Shown: positions 33,762-43,478, numbered from the stretch's first letter. The stretch is 64,000 bases of DNA from Salinarimonas chemoclinalis (GCF_041514305.1 NZ_JBGMWH010000001.1:62001-126000), one strand, 5' to 3'. Notes: generated by a model from the letters alone, not told the origin. Made by a program: numbers and translations.

Positions 33762-36538
33762 GATCCGCTCCCTCCTTCCCGCGCCGCCGCCTTCAGCGCA
33801 TAGAGCGCCTCCAGCGCCGCCTTCGGCGTCATCTCGTCCGGGTCCAGCGCGGCCAGCGCCGCGCGCAGCGGGTCGGGCTTCGCCTCGGCCTTCGGAGCTG
33901 GTGGCTGCGGCGCGGTGCGCACCGGGGCGGCGAAGAGCGGCAGGTCGTCGAGGCGCGCCGCGCGGGGGTGCTCGCGCTCGGTGCGCTCGAGCTCGCGCAG
34001 GATCTCGCCCGCCCGCGCCACGACCGGCGGCGGGAGCCCCGCGAGCTTGGCGACCTGGAGCCCGTAGGAGCGGTCGGCGGCGCCCCTCACCACCTCGTGG
34101 AGGAAGATCGGCTGGCCCGCGTGCTCGGCCACGCGCAGCGTCAGCGTCTCGATGCGTGCGAAGCGCTCGGTCAGCCGGGTGAGCTCGTGGAAATGGGTCG
34201 CGAACAACGCCCGGCAGCGGTTCTCCTCGTGCAGGTGCTCCACCGCCGCCCAGGCGATGGAGAGCCCGTCGAAGGTGGCGGTGCCGCGCCCGATCTCGTC
34301 GAGGATGACGAGCGAGCGGCGGGTCGCCTGGTTGAGGATGGCGGCGGTCTCGACCATCTCGACCATGAAGGTCGAGCGCCCGCGGGCGAGGTCGTCGGCG
34401 GCGCCGACGCGGGAGAACAGCCGGTCGCATACGCCGACATGCGCCCGCGCCGCGGGGACGAAGGCGCCCATCTGGGCGAGCACGACGACGAGCGCGTTCT
34501 GGCGCAGGAACGTCGACTTGCCGCCCATGTTGGGGCCGGTGACGACGGCGATCGCGCCGGCTCCGTCCCCGGAGAGGTCGCAGGAATTGGCGATGAAGGG
34601 CTTGCCCTCGCGCGCCAGCGCCGCCTCGACCACCGGGTGGCGTGCGTCCTCCACGGCGAAGGCGAGGCTTTCGTCGACGAGCGGGCGCGTCCAGGCGCGC
34701 TCGGCGGCGAGGTCGGCGAGGGCGGCCGCGACGTCGATGGCCGAGAGCGCGTCCCCGGCGGCGAGGATCGCCGGGCGGGCGCCGGCGAGCATGGCGGCGA
34801 GGTCGGCGAAGATCGCGTGCTCGATCGCCACCGCCCGCTCGGAGGCCGAGGCGATGCGCCGCTCGAGCTCGCCGAGCTCGAGCGTGGTGAAGCGCATCGC
34901 GTCCGACATCGTCTGGCGGTGGATGTAGCTCCCCTTGAGGGGCCCGCGCAGCAGCTCCTCGCCGAATGCCGCGGGCACCTCGAGATAATAGCCGAGCATC
35001 GAATTGTGCTTGATGCGCAGCGTCCGGCAGCCGGTCTCCTCGGCATAGCGGGCCTGCAATCCGGCGATGAAGCGGCGCGAGTCGGTGCCGAGCGCGCGCG
35101 CCTCGTCGAGGGCGGGGTCGACGCCGGCTGCGACGAAGCCGCCGTCGCGCTTCGACAACGGCAGGTCCTCGGCGAGCGTGTCGGCGAGACGCGCCTCGAG
35201 CGCCGGGGCGAGATCGGCGAGCGCGGCGCGGGCGGCCTCGATCTCGGCGGGGAGATCGCCGGCCTCGGCCAGGAGCCGGGCGACCGCGCCCGCCGCGGCG
35301 AGGCCGTCGCGCACGGCGGCGAGGTCGCGCGGCCCGCCGCGATCCAGCGCGAGCCGGCCGAGCGCTCGGGACATGTCGGGCGCGCTCGAAAGCCGCTCGC
35401 GCAGCCGCTCGCGCAGGATCGCGTCCTCGACGAGGCGCGCCACGGCGTCCTGCCGCGCGCGGATCGCCGCGACGTCGGTGAGCGGGCCCGACAGCCGCTC
35501 GGCGAGGAGCCGCCCGCCGCCGGGCGTCAGCGTGCGGTCGATGGCGGCGAGCAGCGAGCCCGTGCGCTCTCCCGAGAGCGTGCGCACGAGCTCGAGGTTC
35601 GCCCGCGTCGCCGGGTCGATCGCGAGCACGCCGCCGCCGTCCTCCCGCGCCGGCGGGCGCAGCGCCGGGCGCGCGCCGATCTGCGTGCGCGCCACGTAGT
35701 GCAGCACGGTCCCCGCCGCCGCGATCTCGGCGCGGCCGAAGCTGCCGAAGGCGTCGAGCGTCGCGACGCCGAAGGCCTCCTCCAGGCGGGCCTGCGCGGA
35801 GGCGGCGTCGAGCCCGTCGCGCGCGAGCGGGTAGAGCGGCGCGCCGATCTCGCGCCAGACGCCGGCGAGGTCCGGGTCGTCGTGGAGCGTGTCGGGCAGC
35901 ACGATCTCGCGCGGGTCGAGGCGCGCCAGGGTGGGGCCGAGGCCGCCGCGGGTCGTCTCCGTCACGGTGAAGGCGCCCGTCGAGATGTCCACCGCGGCGA
36001 CGCCGTAGGCGTAGGCGTCCTCGCTCGCCTTGCGCCGGGCGATCGCGACGAGGAGCGAGGCGCGGGCGGGCTCGAGCAGACGCTCCTCGGTGATGGTGCC
36101 GGGCGTCACGAGCCGGACCACGTCGCGGCGCACGACGGCCTTGGCGCCCCGCTTCCTCGCCTCGGCGGGGTCCTCCATCTGCTCGCAGACCGCGACGCGG
36201 TGGCCGAGCGCGATCAGGCGCTGGAGGTAGTCGTCCGCGCGCTCGATCGGCACGCCGCACATCGGGATGTCCTGGCCGAGGTGCTTGCCGCGCTTGGTGA
36301 GCACGATGCCGAGCGCCCGGGAGGCGATCTCCGCGTCCTCGAAGAACAGCTCGTAGAAGTCCCCCATGCGGTAGAACAGCAGGCTGTCGGGATTGGCGCC
36401 CTTGATCTCGACGTACTGCGCCATCATCGGCGTGACGCGATCCTCGCCGGCCTTCGGCGCGGCGGCGGCCCCGCGGGGAGCGGGCAGGCGCGCGGCGGAG
36501 GAGGGCGCAGGGGCCTCGAGCACGGGGTCTGTGGTCAT
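33758..36538 (-). CDS. mutS: DNA mismatch repair protein MutS
   Basis: 926-aa mismatch-recognition ATPase. The Phe-x-Glu mismatch wedge is in FYRMGDFYELF near the N-terminus, Walker A is GPNMGGKSTFLRQ, and DEIGRGTATFDGLSIAWA is the Walker B/signature region; the C-terminal helix-turn-helix and dimerisation tail is present (MTPKAALEALYALK). An unusually Pro/Ala-rich N-terminal extension of about 35 residues precedes MMAQYVEIK. ATG 36538 follows ccggaggg. On the minus strand it follows dgt and a cpdB-like gene; the next gene overlaps it by 4 bases. Confidence 0.96.
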   Translation of the reverse strand: MTTDPVLEAPAPSSAARLPAPRGAAAAPKAGEDRVTPMMAQYVEIKGANPDSLLFYRMGDFYELFFEDAEIASRALGIVLTKRGKHLGQDIPMCGVPIERADDYLQRLIALGHRVAVCEQMEDPAEARKRGAKAVVRRDVVRLVTPGTITEERLLEPARASLLVAIARRKASEDAYAYGVAAVDISTGAFTVTETTRGGLGPTLARLDPREIVLPDTLHDDPDLAGVWREIGAPLYPLARDGLDAASAQARLEEAFGVATLDAFGSFGRAEIAAAGTVLHYVARTQIGARPALRPPAREDGGGVLAIDPATRANLELVRTLSGERTGSLLAAIDRTLTPGGGRLLAERLSGPLTDVAAIRARQDAVARLVEDAILRERLRERLSSAPDMSRALGRLALDRGGPRDLAAVRDGLAAAGAVARLLAEAGDLPAEIEAARAALADLAPALEARLADTLAEDLPLSKRDGGFVAAGVDPALDEARALGTDSRRFIAGLQARYAEETGCRTLRIKHNSMLGYYLEVPAAFGEELLRGPLKGSYIHRQTMSDAMRFTTLELGELERRIASASERAVAIEHAIFADLAAMLAGARPAILAAGDALSAIDVAAALADLAAERAWTRPLVDESLAFAVEDARHPVVEAALAREGKPFIANSCDLSGDGAGAIAVVTGPNMGGKSTFLRQNALVVVLAQMGAFVPAARAHVGVCDRLFSRVGAADDLARGRSTFMVEMVETAAILNQATRRSLVILDEIGRGTATFDGLSIAWAAVEHLHEENRCRALFATHFHELTRLTERFARIETLTLRVAEHAGQPIFLHEVVRGAADRSYGLQVAKLAGLPPPVVARAGEILRELERTEREHPRAARLDDLPLFAAPVRTAPQPPAPKAEAKPDPLRAALAALDPDEMTPKAALEALYALKAAAREGGSGS

Positions 36539-36630
36539 GCCCTCCGGTTTACCAGCGCGTGACGGGGGAGGGGAGGGGCGCCCGCCCGGCGTCCACAGGC
36601 GGGGCCTCGACGCCCACAGGACCCGGCGCC

Positions 36631-38493
36631 TCAGCGCCGGCCACGATAGCGGTAGAGCCGGAAGCCCTCGGCATCGAGGCCGCGCTCCTCGAGCCGCAGG
36701 TCCGCCGGCTCGCGGCCCCGCGCGCCGGGGCCGGTGGCGTAGAGCACCTCGACGCCCTCGGGGAGATCGGCGAGCCGCCAGGAGAGCCTGTCCTCCAGCC
36801 CGAGGGGGCCGCTCTGGACGGCGCGGTCGCGCACGTGCTCGTGAAGCGCCTCGCGCACCAGCGTCGTCGCGGTGAAGACGGTCTCGAGCCGCCCGCCGCA
36901 GAAGCGCCCGCCGCCGCCGGCGCGGTAGGTGTTCGTCGCCAGCAGGAAGACGTCGTCCTCGCGCACCGGGCGCCCGTCGAAGGAGAGGTCGCGGACGCGC
37001 CGTGCGCCCGGGTCGACCACGTCGCCCTCCCGGTCGAAGCGCGCGGGCACCGTCGGGTCGATCGTGTAGGAGAGGCCCTGGATCATGTCGAAATGGTAGG
37101 AGGGGAAACGCGCGTCGAGGAGCGGCTGCGGCCCGCGCGCGTCCGGGTCGATCGTGGCGAACAGGCCGGCCGCCCGCTCGAGCCACAGCACGATCTCGGC
37201 GCCGGTCACGCGCACGGCGCAGACCGCGTTGGGGTAGGGATAGAGCGCGGCGAGGTCGCGCATGGCGAGCGGGCCCGCCGGGATGTCCGTGTAGCCGCGC
37301 GGCCCGTTGCGCCCGCCCGCGAGGAACGGCGCGGCAGCCGCCAGCAGCGGCAGCTCCGCGAGCGCCGTCCCCGCGATCGCGCGGCGCACGAAGGCGGCCT
37401 GCGCCGCGCAGAGCAGGGCGAGATCGCCGTCGTCGCCGAGCGCGGTGAAGTAGGTGTCGATCGGCGTCCTCGTCTCGCCGACCGGCCGGCGCACGTGGGC
37501 GAGCGTGCGGGCGTGGACGTCCGCCGTGAGCCGCAGGATCGCCGCTGCCGCGGGGGGCGGCGGATCGGGGAGCGGCGGGACCGGGCGGGCTTCGCAGGAC
37601 GCCGTGGCGACCCGCACCCCGCCGTCGGGCTCGTCCGCCACGAGCTCGAGGTCGACGATGCCGAGATGCGAGCCGTAGAAGCCCGGCATCACCGCCGGCA
37701 CGCCGGCGAGCCGGCCGCGCTCGGCGTCGACGCCCGGGATGTGGGCGAAGTCGCGCCCGCCGGGAAAGACCCGGTGCAGGTGACCGCAGACGATCGCGTC
37801 GATGCCCGGCACGTCCTGCGCGACGAACAGCGCCGCGTTCTCCTCGCCGCCTGCGCGGGGCCCCTCGGCGATGCCGGAATGGCAGAGCACGACGGCGAGG
37901 TCGGCGCCCGCCGCGCGCATATCGGGTACCGTGCGGGCGAGGGCGTCGACCATGTCCTCCACCACGAGCGCGTCGCCGAGGAGCGCCTTGTCCCACATCA
38001 GGATCTGCGGCGGCAGCACGCCGGTGACGCCGATGCGAAGCCGCCGCGGGAGGCCGGGCACGGTGCGCTCGAGGAGGACGAAGGACGGGAAGAGGGGCGA
38101 GCCGTCCCGGCGCGCGACGTTCGCGCACACGACCGGGAAGGGCGCGCCGCCGTAGGACGCCTCCATGAAGGGCAGGCCGTAGTTGAACTCGTGATTGCCC
38201 GGCGTCGCCGCGTCGCAGCCGAGCGCCGCGAGGCCCGCGATCATCGGATGCGTCTCGTCGGGCGCGAGCCCCGCGGCGCCGACGAGATCGCCCAGCGCCG
38301 CGCCCTGCAGCAGGTCGCCGTTGTCGACGAGGAGCACCGCCGCGCCCGCCGCCTCGGCCTCCGCCCGGGCCGCGGCGATGGCCGCGCCGGCGGCGACGAG
38401 CCCGTGGCGCGGGTCGGGGCGGTCGGCGAGGTAGTCCCAGGGCCGGGCGTGGGCGTGCAGGTCCGAGGTGGCGATCAGCCGCAGTCGAGGCAT
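36631..38493 (-). CDS. CpdB-like 2',3'-cyclic-nucleotide phosphodiesterase/3'-nucleotidase without signal peptide
   Basis: 620 aa. Metallophosphoesterase half: IATSDLHAHARPWD (metal ligands D, H), VDNGDLLQG, TPGNHEFNYG, GHLHRVFPGG. 5'-nucleotidase C-terminal half ends with the CpdB-type ATNTYRAGGGGRFCGG. CpdB is normally periplasmic, but here the protein begins MPRLRLIATSDLH directly, with no signal peptide. A GTG at 38505, 4 codons upstream, overlaps the dgt stop as GTGA and would still not add a signal. Likely a cytoplasmic nucleotide scavenger or a misplaced family member; substrate is inferred. It lies between dgt and mutS. Confidence 0.83.
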   Translation of the reverse strand: MPRLRLIATSDLHAHARPWDYLADRPDPRHGLVAAGAAIAAARAEAEAAGAAVLLVDNGDLLQGAALGDLVGAAGLAPDETHPMIAGLAALGCDAATPGNHEFNYGLPFMEASYGGAPFPVVCANVARRDGSPLFPSFVLLERTVPGLPRRLRIGVTGVLPPQILMWDKALLGDALVVEDMVDALARTVPDMRAAGADLAVVLCHSGIAEGPRAGGEENAALFVAQDVPGIDAIVCGHLHRVFPGGRDFAHIPGVDAERGRLAGVPAVMPGFYGSHLGIVDLELVADEPDGGVRVATASCEARPVPPLPDPPPPAAAAILRLTADVHARTLAHVRRPVGETRTPIDTYFTALGDDGDLALLCAAQAAFVRRAIAGTALAELPLLAAAAPFLAGGRNGPRGYTDIPAGPLAMRDLAALYPYPNAVCAVRVTGAEIVLWLERAAGLFATIDPDARGPQPLLDARFPSYHFDMIQGLSYTIDPTVPARFDREGDVVDPGARRVRDLSFDGRPVREDDVFLLATNTYRAGGGGRFCGGRLETVFTATTLVREALHEHVRDRAVQSGPLGLEDRLSWRLADLPEGVEVLYATGPGARGREPADLRLEERGLDAEGFRLYRYRGRR

Positions 38494-38501
38494 CGCCGCG
38501 C

Positions 38502-39716
38502 TCACCCGAGCTTCAGGTCCGGCGTGTCGCCGATCAGCCTCCGGTGGACGCCGAGCGCATAGCCGTCGGTCATGCCGGCGATGTAGTCGGCGACGCGCCG
38601 CGCGATCCGGCCGGCGTCGGCGCCGGCGAGACCCGTGCGCCATTCCTCGGGCATGGCGTCCGGCTCGGCGGTGAAGCGGGCGAAGAGGTCGCGCACGATC
38701 CGGTCGGCGTCGGTGCGTACGGCCTTCACCTTCGGATGGCGGTACATGTTGGGGTAGAGGTAGCCCTTGATCGCCCGGTCCGCCTCCGCCATCGCCGGCG
38801 AGAAGCCCACCAGCGTGCGCCCGGCGCGGCGGACGTCCTCGGCGGACGCCGGCGCGGCCTCGGCGAGGCGGGCCTCGCTCTCGCGGATGACGTCCTCGAC
38901 GAGCCGGGTGATCACCCGGCGCACGAGCTCGTGGATGCGCCGGGGCGTCTCGAGGCCGGGATAGCGGGCGTCGACCTCGGCGAGGAGGTCGGCGAGGAGC
39001 GGCACGGCGCGCAGGTCCTCGAGCCGAAACAGCCCGGCGCGCAGGCCGTCGTCGATGTCGTGGGCGTCGTAGGCGATGTCGTCGGCGATCGCCGCCGCCT
39101 GCGCCTCGCCGGACGCGTGGGTCGCGAGATCGAGGCCGAACTCGGCGTCGAACTCGAGGATCGCGCCGGGCACGCCGTGGGCGGCGTAGCGCTCCTGCGG
39201 TCGGCCGTCGGCGTCGACGAGCGGGCCGTTGTGCTTGACGAGCCCCTCCAGCGTCTCCCACGTCAGGTCGAGGCCGTCGTGCTCGGCGTAGCGGCGCTCC
39301 AGGCGCGTGACGATGCGCAGCGCCTGCGCGTTGTGGTCGAAGCCGCCGTGCGCCGCCATCAGGTCGTCGAGCGCGTCCTCGCCGGTGTGGCCGAAGGGCG
39401 TGTGGCCGAGGTCGTGCGAGAGCGCCAGCGCCTCGGCCAGGTCCTCGTCGAGCCCCAGCGAGCGGGCGATGGCGCGGGCGATCTGCGAGACCTCGATCGT
39501 GTGGGTCAGCCGTGTGCGGAAGTGGTCGCCCTCGTGGAAGACGAAGACCTGCGTCTTGTGCTTCAGCCGCCGGAAGGCGGAGGAATGGATGATGCGGTCG
39601 CGGTCGCGCTGGAACTCGGAGCGCGTCGGGGACGCGCTCGCGCCGTGCTGCCGGCCGCGGCTCGCACCCGGATCGCAGGCATGGGGAGCACGCCATCTCT
39701 CGCCGCCCGAGCGCAT
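38502..39716 (-). CDS. dgt: Deoxyguanosine triphosphate triphosphohydrolase (HD family)
   Basis: 404-aa HD-domain hydrolase removing triphosphate from dNTPs. Seen: RDRDRIIHSSAFRRLKHKTQVF, RLTHTIEVSQIARAIAR, ALSHDLGHTPFGHTGE, and DDIAYDAHDIDD, the four metal-binding and substrate regions of the alphaproteobacterial Dgt type. ATG 39716; a divergent gene (erpA) starts 81 bases away. Confidence 0.93.
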   Translation of the reverse strand: MRSGGERWRAPHACDPGASRGRQHGASASPTRSEFQRDRDRIIHSSAFRRLKHKTQVFVFHEGDHFRTRLTHTIEVSQIARAIARSLGLDEDLAEALALSHDLGHTPFGHTGEDALDDLMAAHGGFDHNAQALRIVTRLERRYAEHDGLDLTWETLEGLVKHNGPLVDADGRPQERYAAHGVPGAILEFDAEFGLDLATHASGEAQAAAIADDIAYDAHDIDDGLRAGLFRLEDLRAVPLLADLLAEVDARYPGLETPRRIHELVRRVITRLVEDVIRESEARLAEAAPASAEDVRRAGRTLVGFSPAMAEADRAIKGYLYPNMYRHPKVKAVRTDADRIVRDLFARFTAEPDAMPEEWRTGLAGADAGRIARRVADYIAGMTDGYALGVHRRLIGDTPDLKLG

Positions 39717-39796
39717 GACCTCTCCCCGTTGCGGTCCGACCGAGCGAGGCTTACATTCGGGGGAACCGATTTGGCAAGGTCGAGGACGAGGAACCC

Positions 39797-40123
39797 ATGC
39801 CCGGCATCGAGCTGACGCAACGTGCGGCCGAGCGTATCGCCGAGATCATGAAGGGCGAGCCGGACGGCTCGATGCTGCGCATCTCCGTGCAGGGCGGCGG
39901 CTGCTCCGGCTTCCAGTACGCCTTCGACGTCGACGCCGCGCGCCAGGAGGACGACGTCCTCGTCGAGCGCGACGGGGCGGGCGTGCTCATCGACGAGATG
40001 TCGCTGCAGTATATGGACGGGTCGGTGATCGACTTCGTCGACGACCTGATCGGCCAATCCTTCAAGATCGAGAACCCCCAGGCCCAGGCCAGCTGCGGCT
40101 GCGGCGTGAGCTTCACCATCTAG
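39797..40123 (+). CDS. erpA: Iron-sulfur cluster insertion protein ErpA/IscA family
   Basis: 108-aa A-type carrier delivering Fe-S clusters to apoproteins. The three ligand cysteines are C36 (GGGCSGFQY), C100 and C102 (ASCGCGVSF), the family arrangement. ATG 39797 follows gaggaaccc. ErpA and IscA are hard to tell apart from sequence; no isc or suf genes are adjacent. Divergent from dgt. Confidence 0.92.
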   Translation: MPGIELTQRAAERIAEIMKGEPDGSMLRISVQGGGCSGFQYAFDVDAARQEDDVLVERDGAGVLIDEMSLQYMDGSVIDFVDDLIGQSFKIENPQAQASCGCGVSFTI

Positions 40124-40126
40124 CTG

Positions 40127-40283
40127 CTCCCCCATCGGGGGAGGTGGTTCGGCGGCGCAGCCGACGAGACGGAGGGGGCGCGTCGCGAGGCGCCTTCCTC
40201 GCGAGCCGATATCCCCGGCGCGCGCAACACGGGACCCCGCCCCTGGCCCGCTCCGCGGGCCGTCCCCGCCCCGACGGGGCGGG
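40127..40283 (+). repeat. Dispersed palindromic repeat, copy 1
   Basis: About 157 bp directly after erpA. It opens with CTCCCCCATCGGGGGAG and a GACGAGACGGAGGGGG block and closes with CCCCGCCCCGACGGGGCGGG. The same order and much of the same sequence occurs inverted at 57266-57424 (about 159 bp). The outer palindromes would fold as hairpins in DNA or RNA. No coding frame appears real. Resembles REP/BIME-type intergenic elements of alphaproteobacteria; probably acts as transcript end or RNA-stability element for erpA. Confidence 0.8.
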
Positions 40284-40288
40284 AGGAG

Positions 40289-40873
40289 CTACCCCTCCCG
40301 GACCGGCCCCGGCTGCTGCCGGACCTCGAGCCCGTACGGCTTCACCTCGGCATTCGCCATCTCCATCTCGCGCTTGACCACCGCCTGGAAGCGCTGGTTG
40401 GGGCCGAAGCCGCCGAGCGGGCCGTCCTCCAGCTTGGCCAGCGCGTGGCCGCATTCGTGGACGAGGAGGTCGAGGAGGTCGCCCTGGTCCAGGTCGACGT
40501 AGACCTTCTCGTCGTGCGCATCGAGCGTCGCCCAGGAATAGCCGCCCCGGCCGATCCGGATCCAGACCGTCTCGTCGCGCGCGAGCGCCGCGTCGAGCAC
40601 GCCGCGGAAGGTGGGCGAGACCCTGTGCAGCCGCTGGATCTGCTCCAGCGCCTCCGCCGCCCGCTCGCCGGAGACGATCACCCGCTCCTCGAAGCCCACC
40701 ACCGCGTCTCGGGTGCGGCGGCGCGCGACGTGCTCGTCGATGTATTCGCGCCGCAGCGCCTGCTGGAAGGCGCGCGCCGCCTCGCGCTCGTCGACGTCCC
40801 GCCGGTCGCCGGTGCGCGCGCGCTCGGCGGGTGTGGGGCCGTTGATCGTGGGCAGGCGCCGGACGTCCTTCAT
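40289..40873 (-). CDS. Putative HExxH zinc-metallopeptidase-like protein (M91/NleD-like?)
   Basis: 194 aa from ATG 40873. The C-terminal half has a strand EKVYVDLDQGDLLD running into LLVHECGHALAKLEDG (H139, E140, H143), an HExxH zinc site, with acidic residues downstream (KREMEMANAEVKPYGLEVR) that could supply the third ligand. The N-terminal half is charged and helical. This layout resembles peptidase M91 (NleD-type effectors), but the match is by motif only. No signal peptide. It could be a secreted effector, given the T3SS at the window edge 38 kb away, or an ordinary cytosolic peptidase. Confidence 0.55.
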   Translation of the reverse strand: MKDVRRLPTINGPTPAERARTGDRRDVDEREAARAFQQALRREYIDEHVARRRTRDAVVGFEERVIVSGERAAEALEQIQRLHRVSPTFRGVLDAALARDETVWIRIGRGGYSWATLDAHDEKVYVDLDQGDLLDLLVHECGHALAKLEDGPLGGFGPNQRFQAVVKREMEMANAEVKPYGLEVRQQPGPVREG

Positions 40874-40956
40874 CGGTCTCGCTCCGCGGCGGAACGCGGG
40901 GAGCTTAGCACGGCTCGCGGCTTGTCAAGAGAGGGCGCGCGCGCCACACCCGCACC

Positions 40957-43428
40957 ATGCGCGCCTTCGACACGCCCCTGCCCATCGACGCCGTCCTCCC
41001 CGACCTCGCCGCCGCACTGGCCGCGGGGACGCGCGCGGTCCTCGTCGCGCCGCCGGGAGCGGGCAAGACGACCCGCGTGCCGCTCGCGCTCCTCGACGAG
41101 GCGTGGGCGCGCGGCGGCAAGCTCGTCGTGCTCGAACCCCGCCGCCTCGCCGCCCGCGCCGCCGCCGAGCGGATGGCGCGCACGCTCGGGGAGCGCGTCG
41201 GCGAGACGGTCGGCCTGCGGGTGCGGCTCGGCACGCAGGTCTCGGCGAAGACCCGCGTCGAGGTCGTCACCGAAGGGGTGTTCGGGCGCATGATCCTCGA
41301 CGACCCGACGCTGGACGGCGTCGCGGCGGTGCTCTTCGACGAGTACCACGAGCGCTCGCTCGACGCCGACCTCGGCCTCGCTCTGGCGCTCGACGCTCAG
41401 GGCGGCCTGCGCGAGGACCTGCGGATCCTCGTCATGTCCGCGACGCTCGACGGCGCGCGGGTCGCCGCGCTGCTCGATGGCGCGCCGGTCGTCTCGTCGG
41501 AGGGGCGGGCCTTCCCCGTCGAGACGCGGCACGTCGGGCGCGATCCGCGCGCGCGGATCGAGGAGGCGGTGACCGCCGTCGCGCTGCGTGCGCTCGCCGA
41601 GGAGACCGGCTCGCTCCTCGTCTTCCTGCCGGGGCAGGCGGAGATCCGCCGCACCGCGCAGATGCTCCGGGAGCGGGTGCGCGACCCCGCGGTCGAGATC
41701 GCTCCCCTCTACGGCGCCCTCGACCGGGGCGAGCAGGACCGCGCCGTCTCGCCCGCCGCGCCCGGGCGGCGCAAGGTCGTGCTGGCGACGAGCATCGCCG
41801 AGACCTCGCTCACCATCGAGGGCGTGCGGGTCGTGATCGACTCCGGCCTCGCCCGCGTGCCCGTCTACGAGCCGGCGGTGGGGCTCACCCGTCTCGCGAC
41901 GGTGCGGGTCTCGCGCGCCTCCGCCGACCAGCGCCGCGGCCGCGCGGGGCGCACCGAGCCCGGCGTCTGCTGGCGCCTCTGGGAGGAGGCCGCGACGGGG
42001 GCGCTCCAGCCGTTCGCGACGCCCGAGATCCTCGCCGCCGATCTCGCGTCCCTCGTCCTCGACTGCGCCGCCTGGGGCGTGACCGACCCGACGACGCTGC
42101 CCTTCCTCGACGCCCCTCCGCGCCCGGCGCTCGCCGAGGCGCGGGCACTCCTCGCAGAGATCGGCGCCCTCGACGCGGACGGCCGCATCACGCCGCTCGG
42201 ATCGCGCCTGCGCGCCCTGCCGCTGCCGCCACGCCTCGCCGCGATGCTGCTGCGCGCCGCCGAGCGCGGGGAGGCGGCACGGGCGGCGGAGGTCGCGGCG
42301 CTCCTCGTCGAGCGCGGGCTCGGCGGCGAGGACGTCGACCTCGCTCATCGGCTCGATCGCTTCGACCGCGAGCGCGGCGGGCGCGCGCAGGACATGCGCC
42401 GCCTCGCCCGCGGCTGGGCCGCGCAGGCGGCCGAGGGGCTCGCGCCCGGCCCGGCGGAGGGGCTTTCCGTCGGCGCCCTCGTCGCCCTCGCCTACCCGGA
42501 CCGCATCGCCCGCGCCCGCGGCAAGCCCGGCGAGGTCGTCCTCGCCAACGGCCGCGGCGCGGCGCTGGAGCCGCACCTGGCGCTCGCCCGCGAGCCGTTC
42601 CTCGCCGTCGCCGAGATCGCCGGGGCCGCCGGCGCCGCGCGGGTGCTGGCCGCGGCGGCGCTCGCGGCGGACGAGATCGAGACGCTCTTCGCCGATCGCG
42701 TCGTCGCGCGCGACGAGATCGCCTTCGACGCCAGGACCAAGGCCGTGCGCGGGCGGGCCGTGCGGCGGATCGGGTCGGTGATCCTCGCCGAGCGCCCCAT
42801 CCCCCTCGCGGACGACCCGCAGACGCCGGCCGTCCTCGCGCGCGGGATCGCGAAGCTCGGCCTCGACGCCCTGCCGTGGTCGAAGGGCGCGATCCAGCTG
42901 CGCCGACGCATCGCCTTCCTGCGCGCCGCCGAAGGTGCGCCCTGGCCGGACGTGTCGGATGCGGCGCTGGCCGAGACCATCGCGGACTGGCTCGCCCCGA
43001 TGCTCGCGGGGCGCACGGCGCTCGCGCAGGTCGAGGCCGGCGACGTGCTCGAGGGCCTGCGGGCGCTGCTCCCCTGGGACCTGCAGCGGCGCCTCGACGC
43101 GGAGGCGCCGACGCATTGGCGCGCGCCGACCGGTACCTCGGTCGCGGTGGACTACGACGGCATGGAGCCCGCGATCGCCATCCGCGTGCAGGAGCTCTAC
43201 GGGGTCGGCACGCATCCGGCGCTCGCCGGCGGGCGCCTGCCGCTCGTGCTGGAGCTGCTCTCGCCGGCGCACCGCCCGATCCAGGTGACGAAGGACCTCC
43301 CCGGCTTCTGGCGCGGCTCCTGGGCCGAGGTGCGCGCCGAGATGCGCGGGCGCTACCCCCGGCACGTCTGGCCGGAGGACCCCGCGGGCGCCGCGCCGAC
43401 GACCCGCGCGAAGCCGCGCGGCGGGTGA
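40957..43428 (+). CDS. hrpB: DEAH-box ATP-dependent helicase HrpB
   Basis: 823-aa helicase. Motif I APPGAGKTTRVPL, motif Ia VLEPRRLAARAAAER, motif II FDEYHERSLDADL (DEYH rather than DEAH), motif III MSATLDG, motif VI QRRGRAGRTEPG, then the HrpB C-terminal domain ending ITKDLPGFWRGSW-like (VTKDLPGFWRGSWAEVRAEM, GRYPRHVWPEDP). RNA helicase of unclear cellular role. The DEYH variant is common in HrpB. ATG 40957; divergent from the HExxH gene. Confidence 0.94.
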   Translation: MRAFDTPLPIDAVLPDLAAALAAGTRAVLVAPPGAGKTTRVPLALLDEAWARGGKLVVLEPRRLAARAAAERMARTLGERVGETVGLRVRLGTQVSAKTRVEVVTEGVFGRMILDDPTLDGVAAVLFDEYHERSLDADLGLALALDAQGGLREDLRILVMSATLDGARVAALLDGAPVVSSEGRAFPVETRHVGRDPRARIEEAVTAVALRALAEETGSLLVFLPGQAEIRRTAQMLRERVRDPAVEIAPLYGALDRGEQDRAVSPAAPGRRKVVLATSIAETSLTIEGVRVVIDSGLARVPVYEPAVGLTRLATVRVSRASADQRRGRAGRTEPGVCWRLWEEAATGALQPFATPEILAADLASLVLDCAAWGVTDPTTLPFLDAPPRPALAEARALLAEIGALDADGRITPLGSRLRALPLPPRLAAMLLRAAERGEAARAAEVAALLVERGLGGEDVDLAHRLDRFDRERGGRAQDMRRLARGWAAQAAEGLAPGPAEGLSVGALVALAYPDRIARARGKPGEVVLANGRGAALEPHLALAREPFLAVAEIAGAAGAARVLAAAALAADEIETLFADRVVARDEIAFDARTKAVRGRAVRRIGSVILAERPIPLADDPQTPAVLARGIAKLGLDALPWSKGAIQLRRRIAFLRAAEGAPWPDVSDAALAETIADWLAPMLAGRTALAQVEAGDVLEGLRALLPWDLQRRLDAEAPTHWRAPTGTSVAVDYDGMEPAIAIRVQELYGVGTHPALAGGRLPLVLELLSPAHRPIQVTKDLPGFWRGSWAEVRAEMRGRYPRHVWPEDPAGAAPTTRAKPRGG

Positions 43429-43478
43429 GGGGAGGAGCCTGTTCGGCGCCGCCGGGTCGTGGCAGAACGGCGGAGCGC

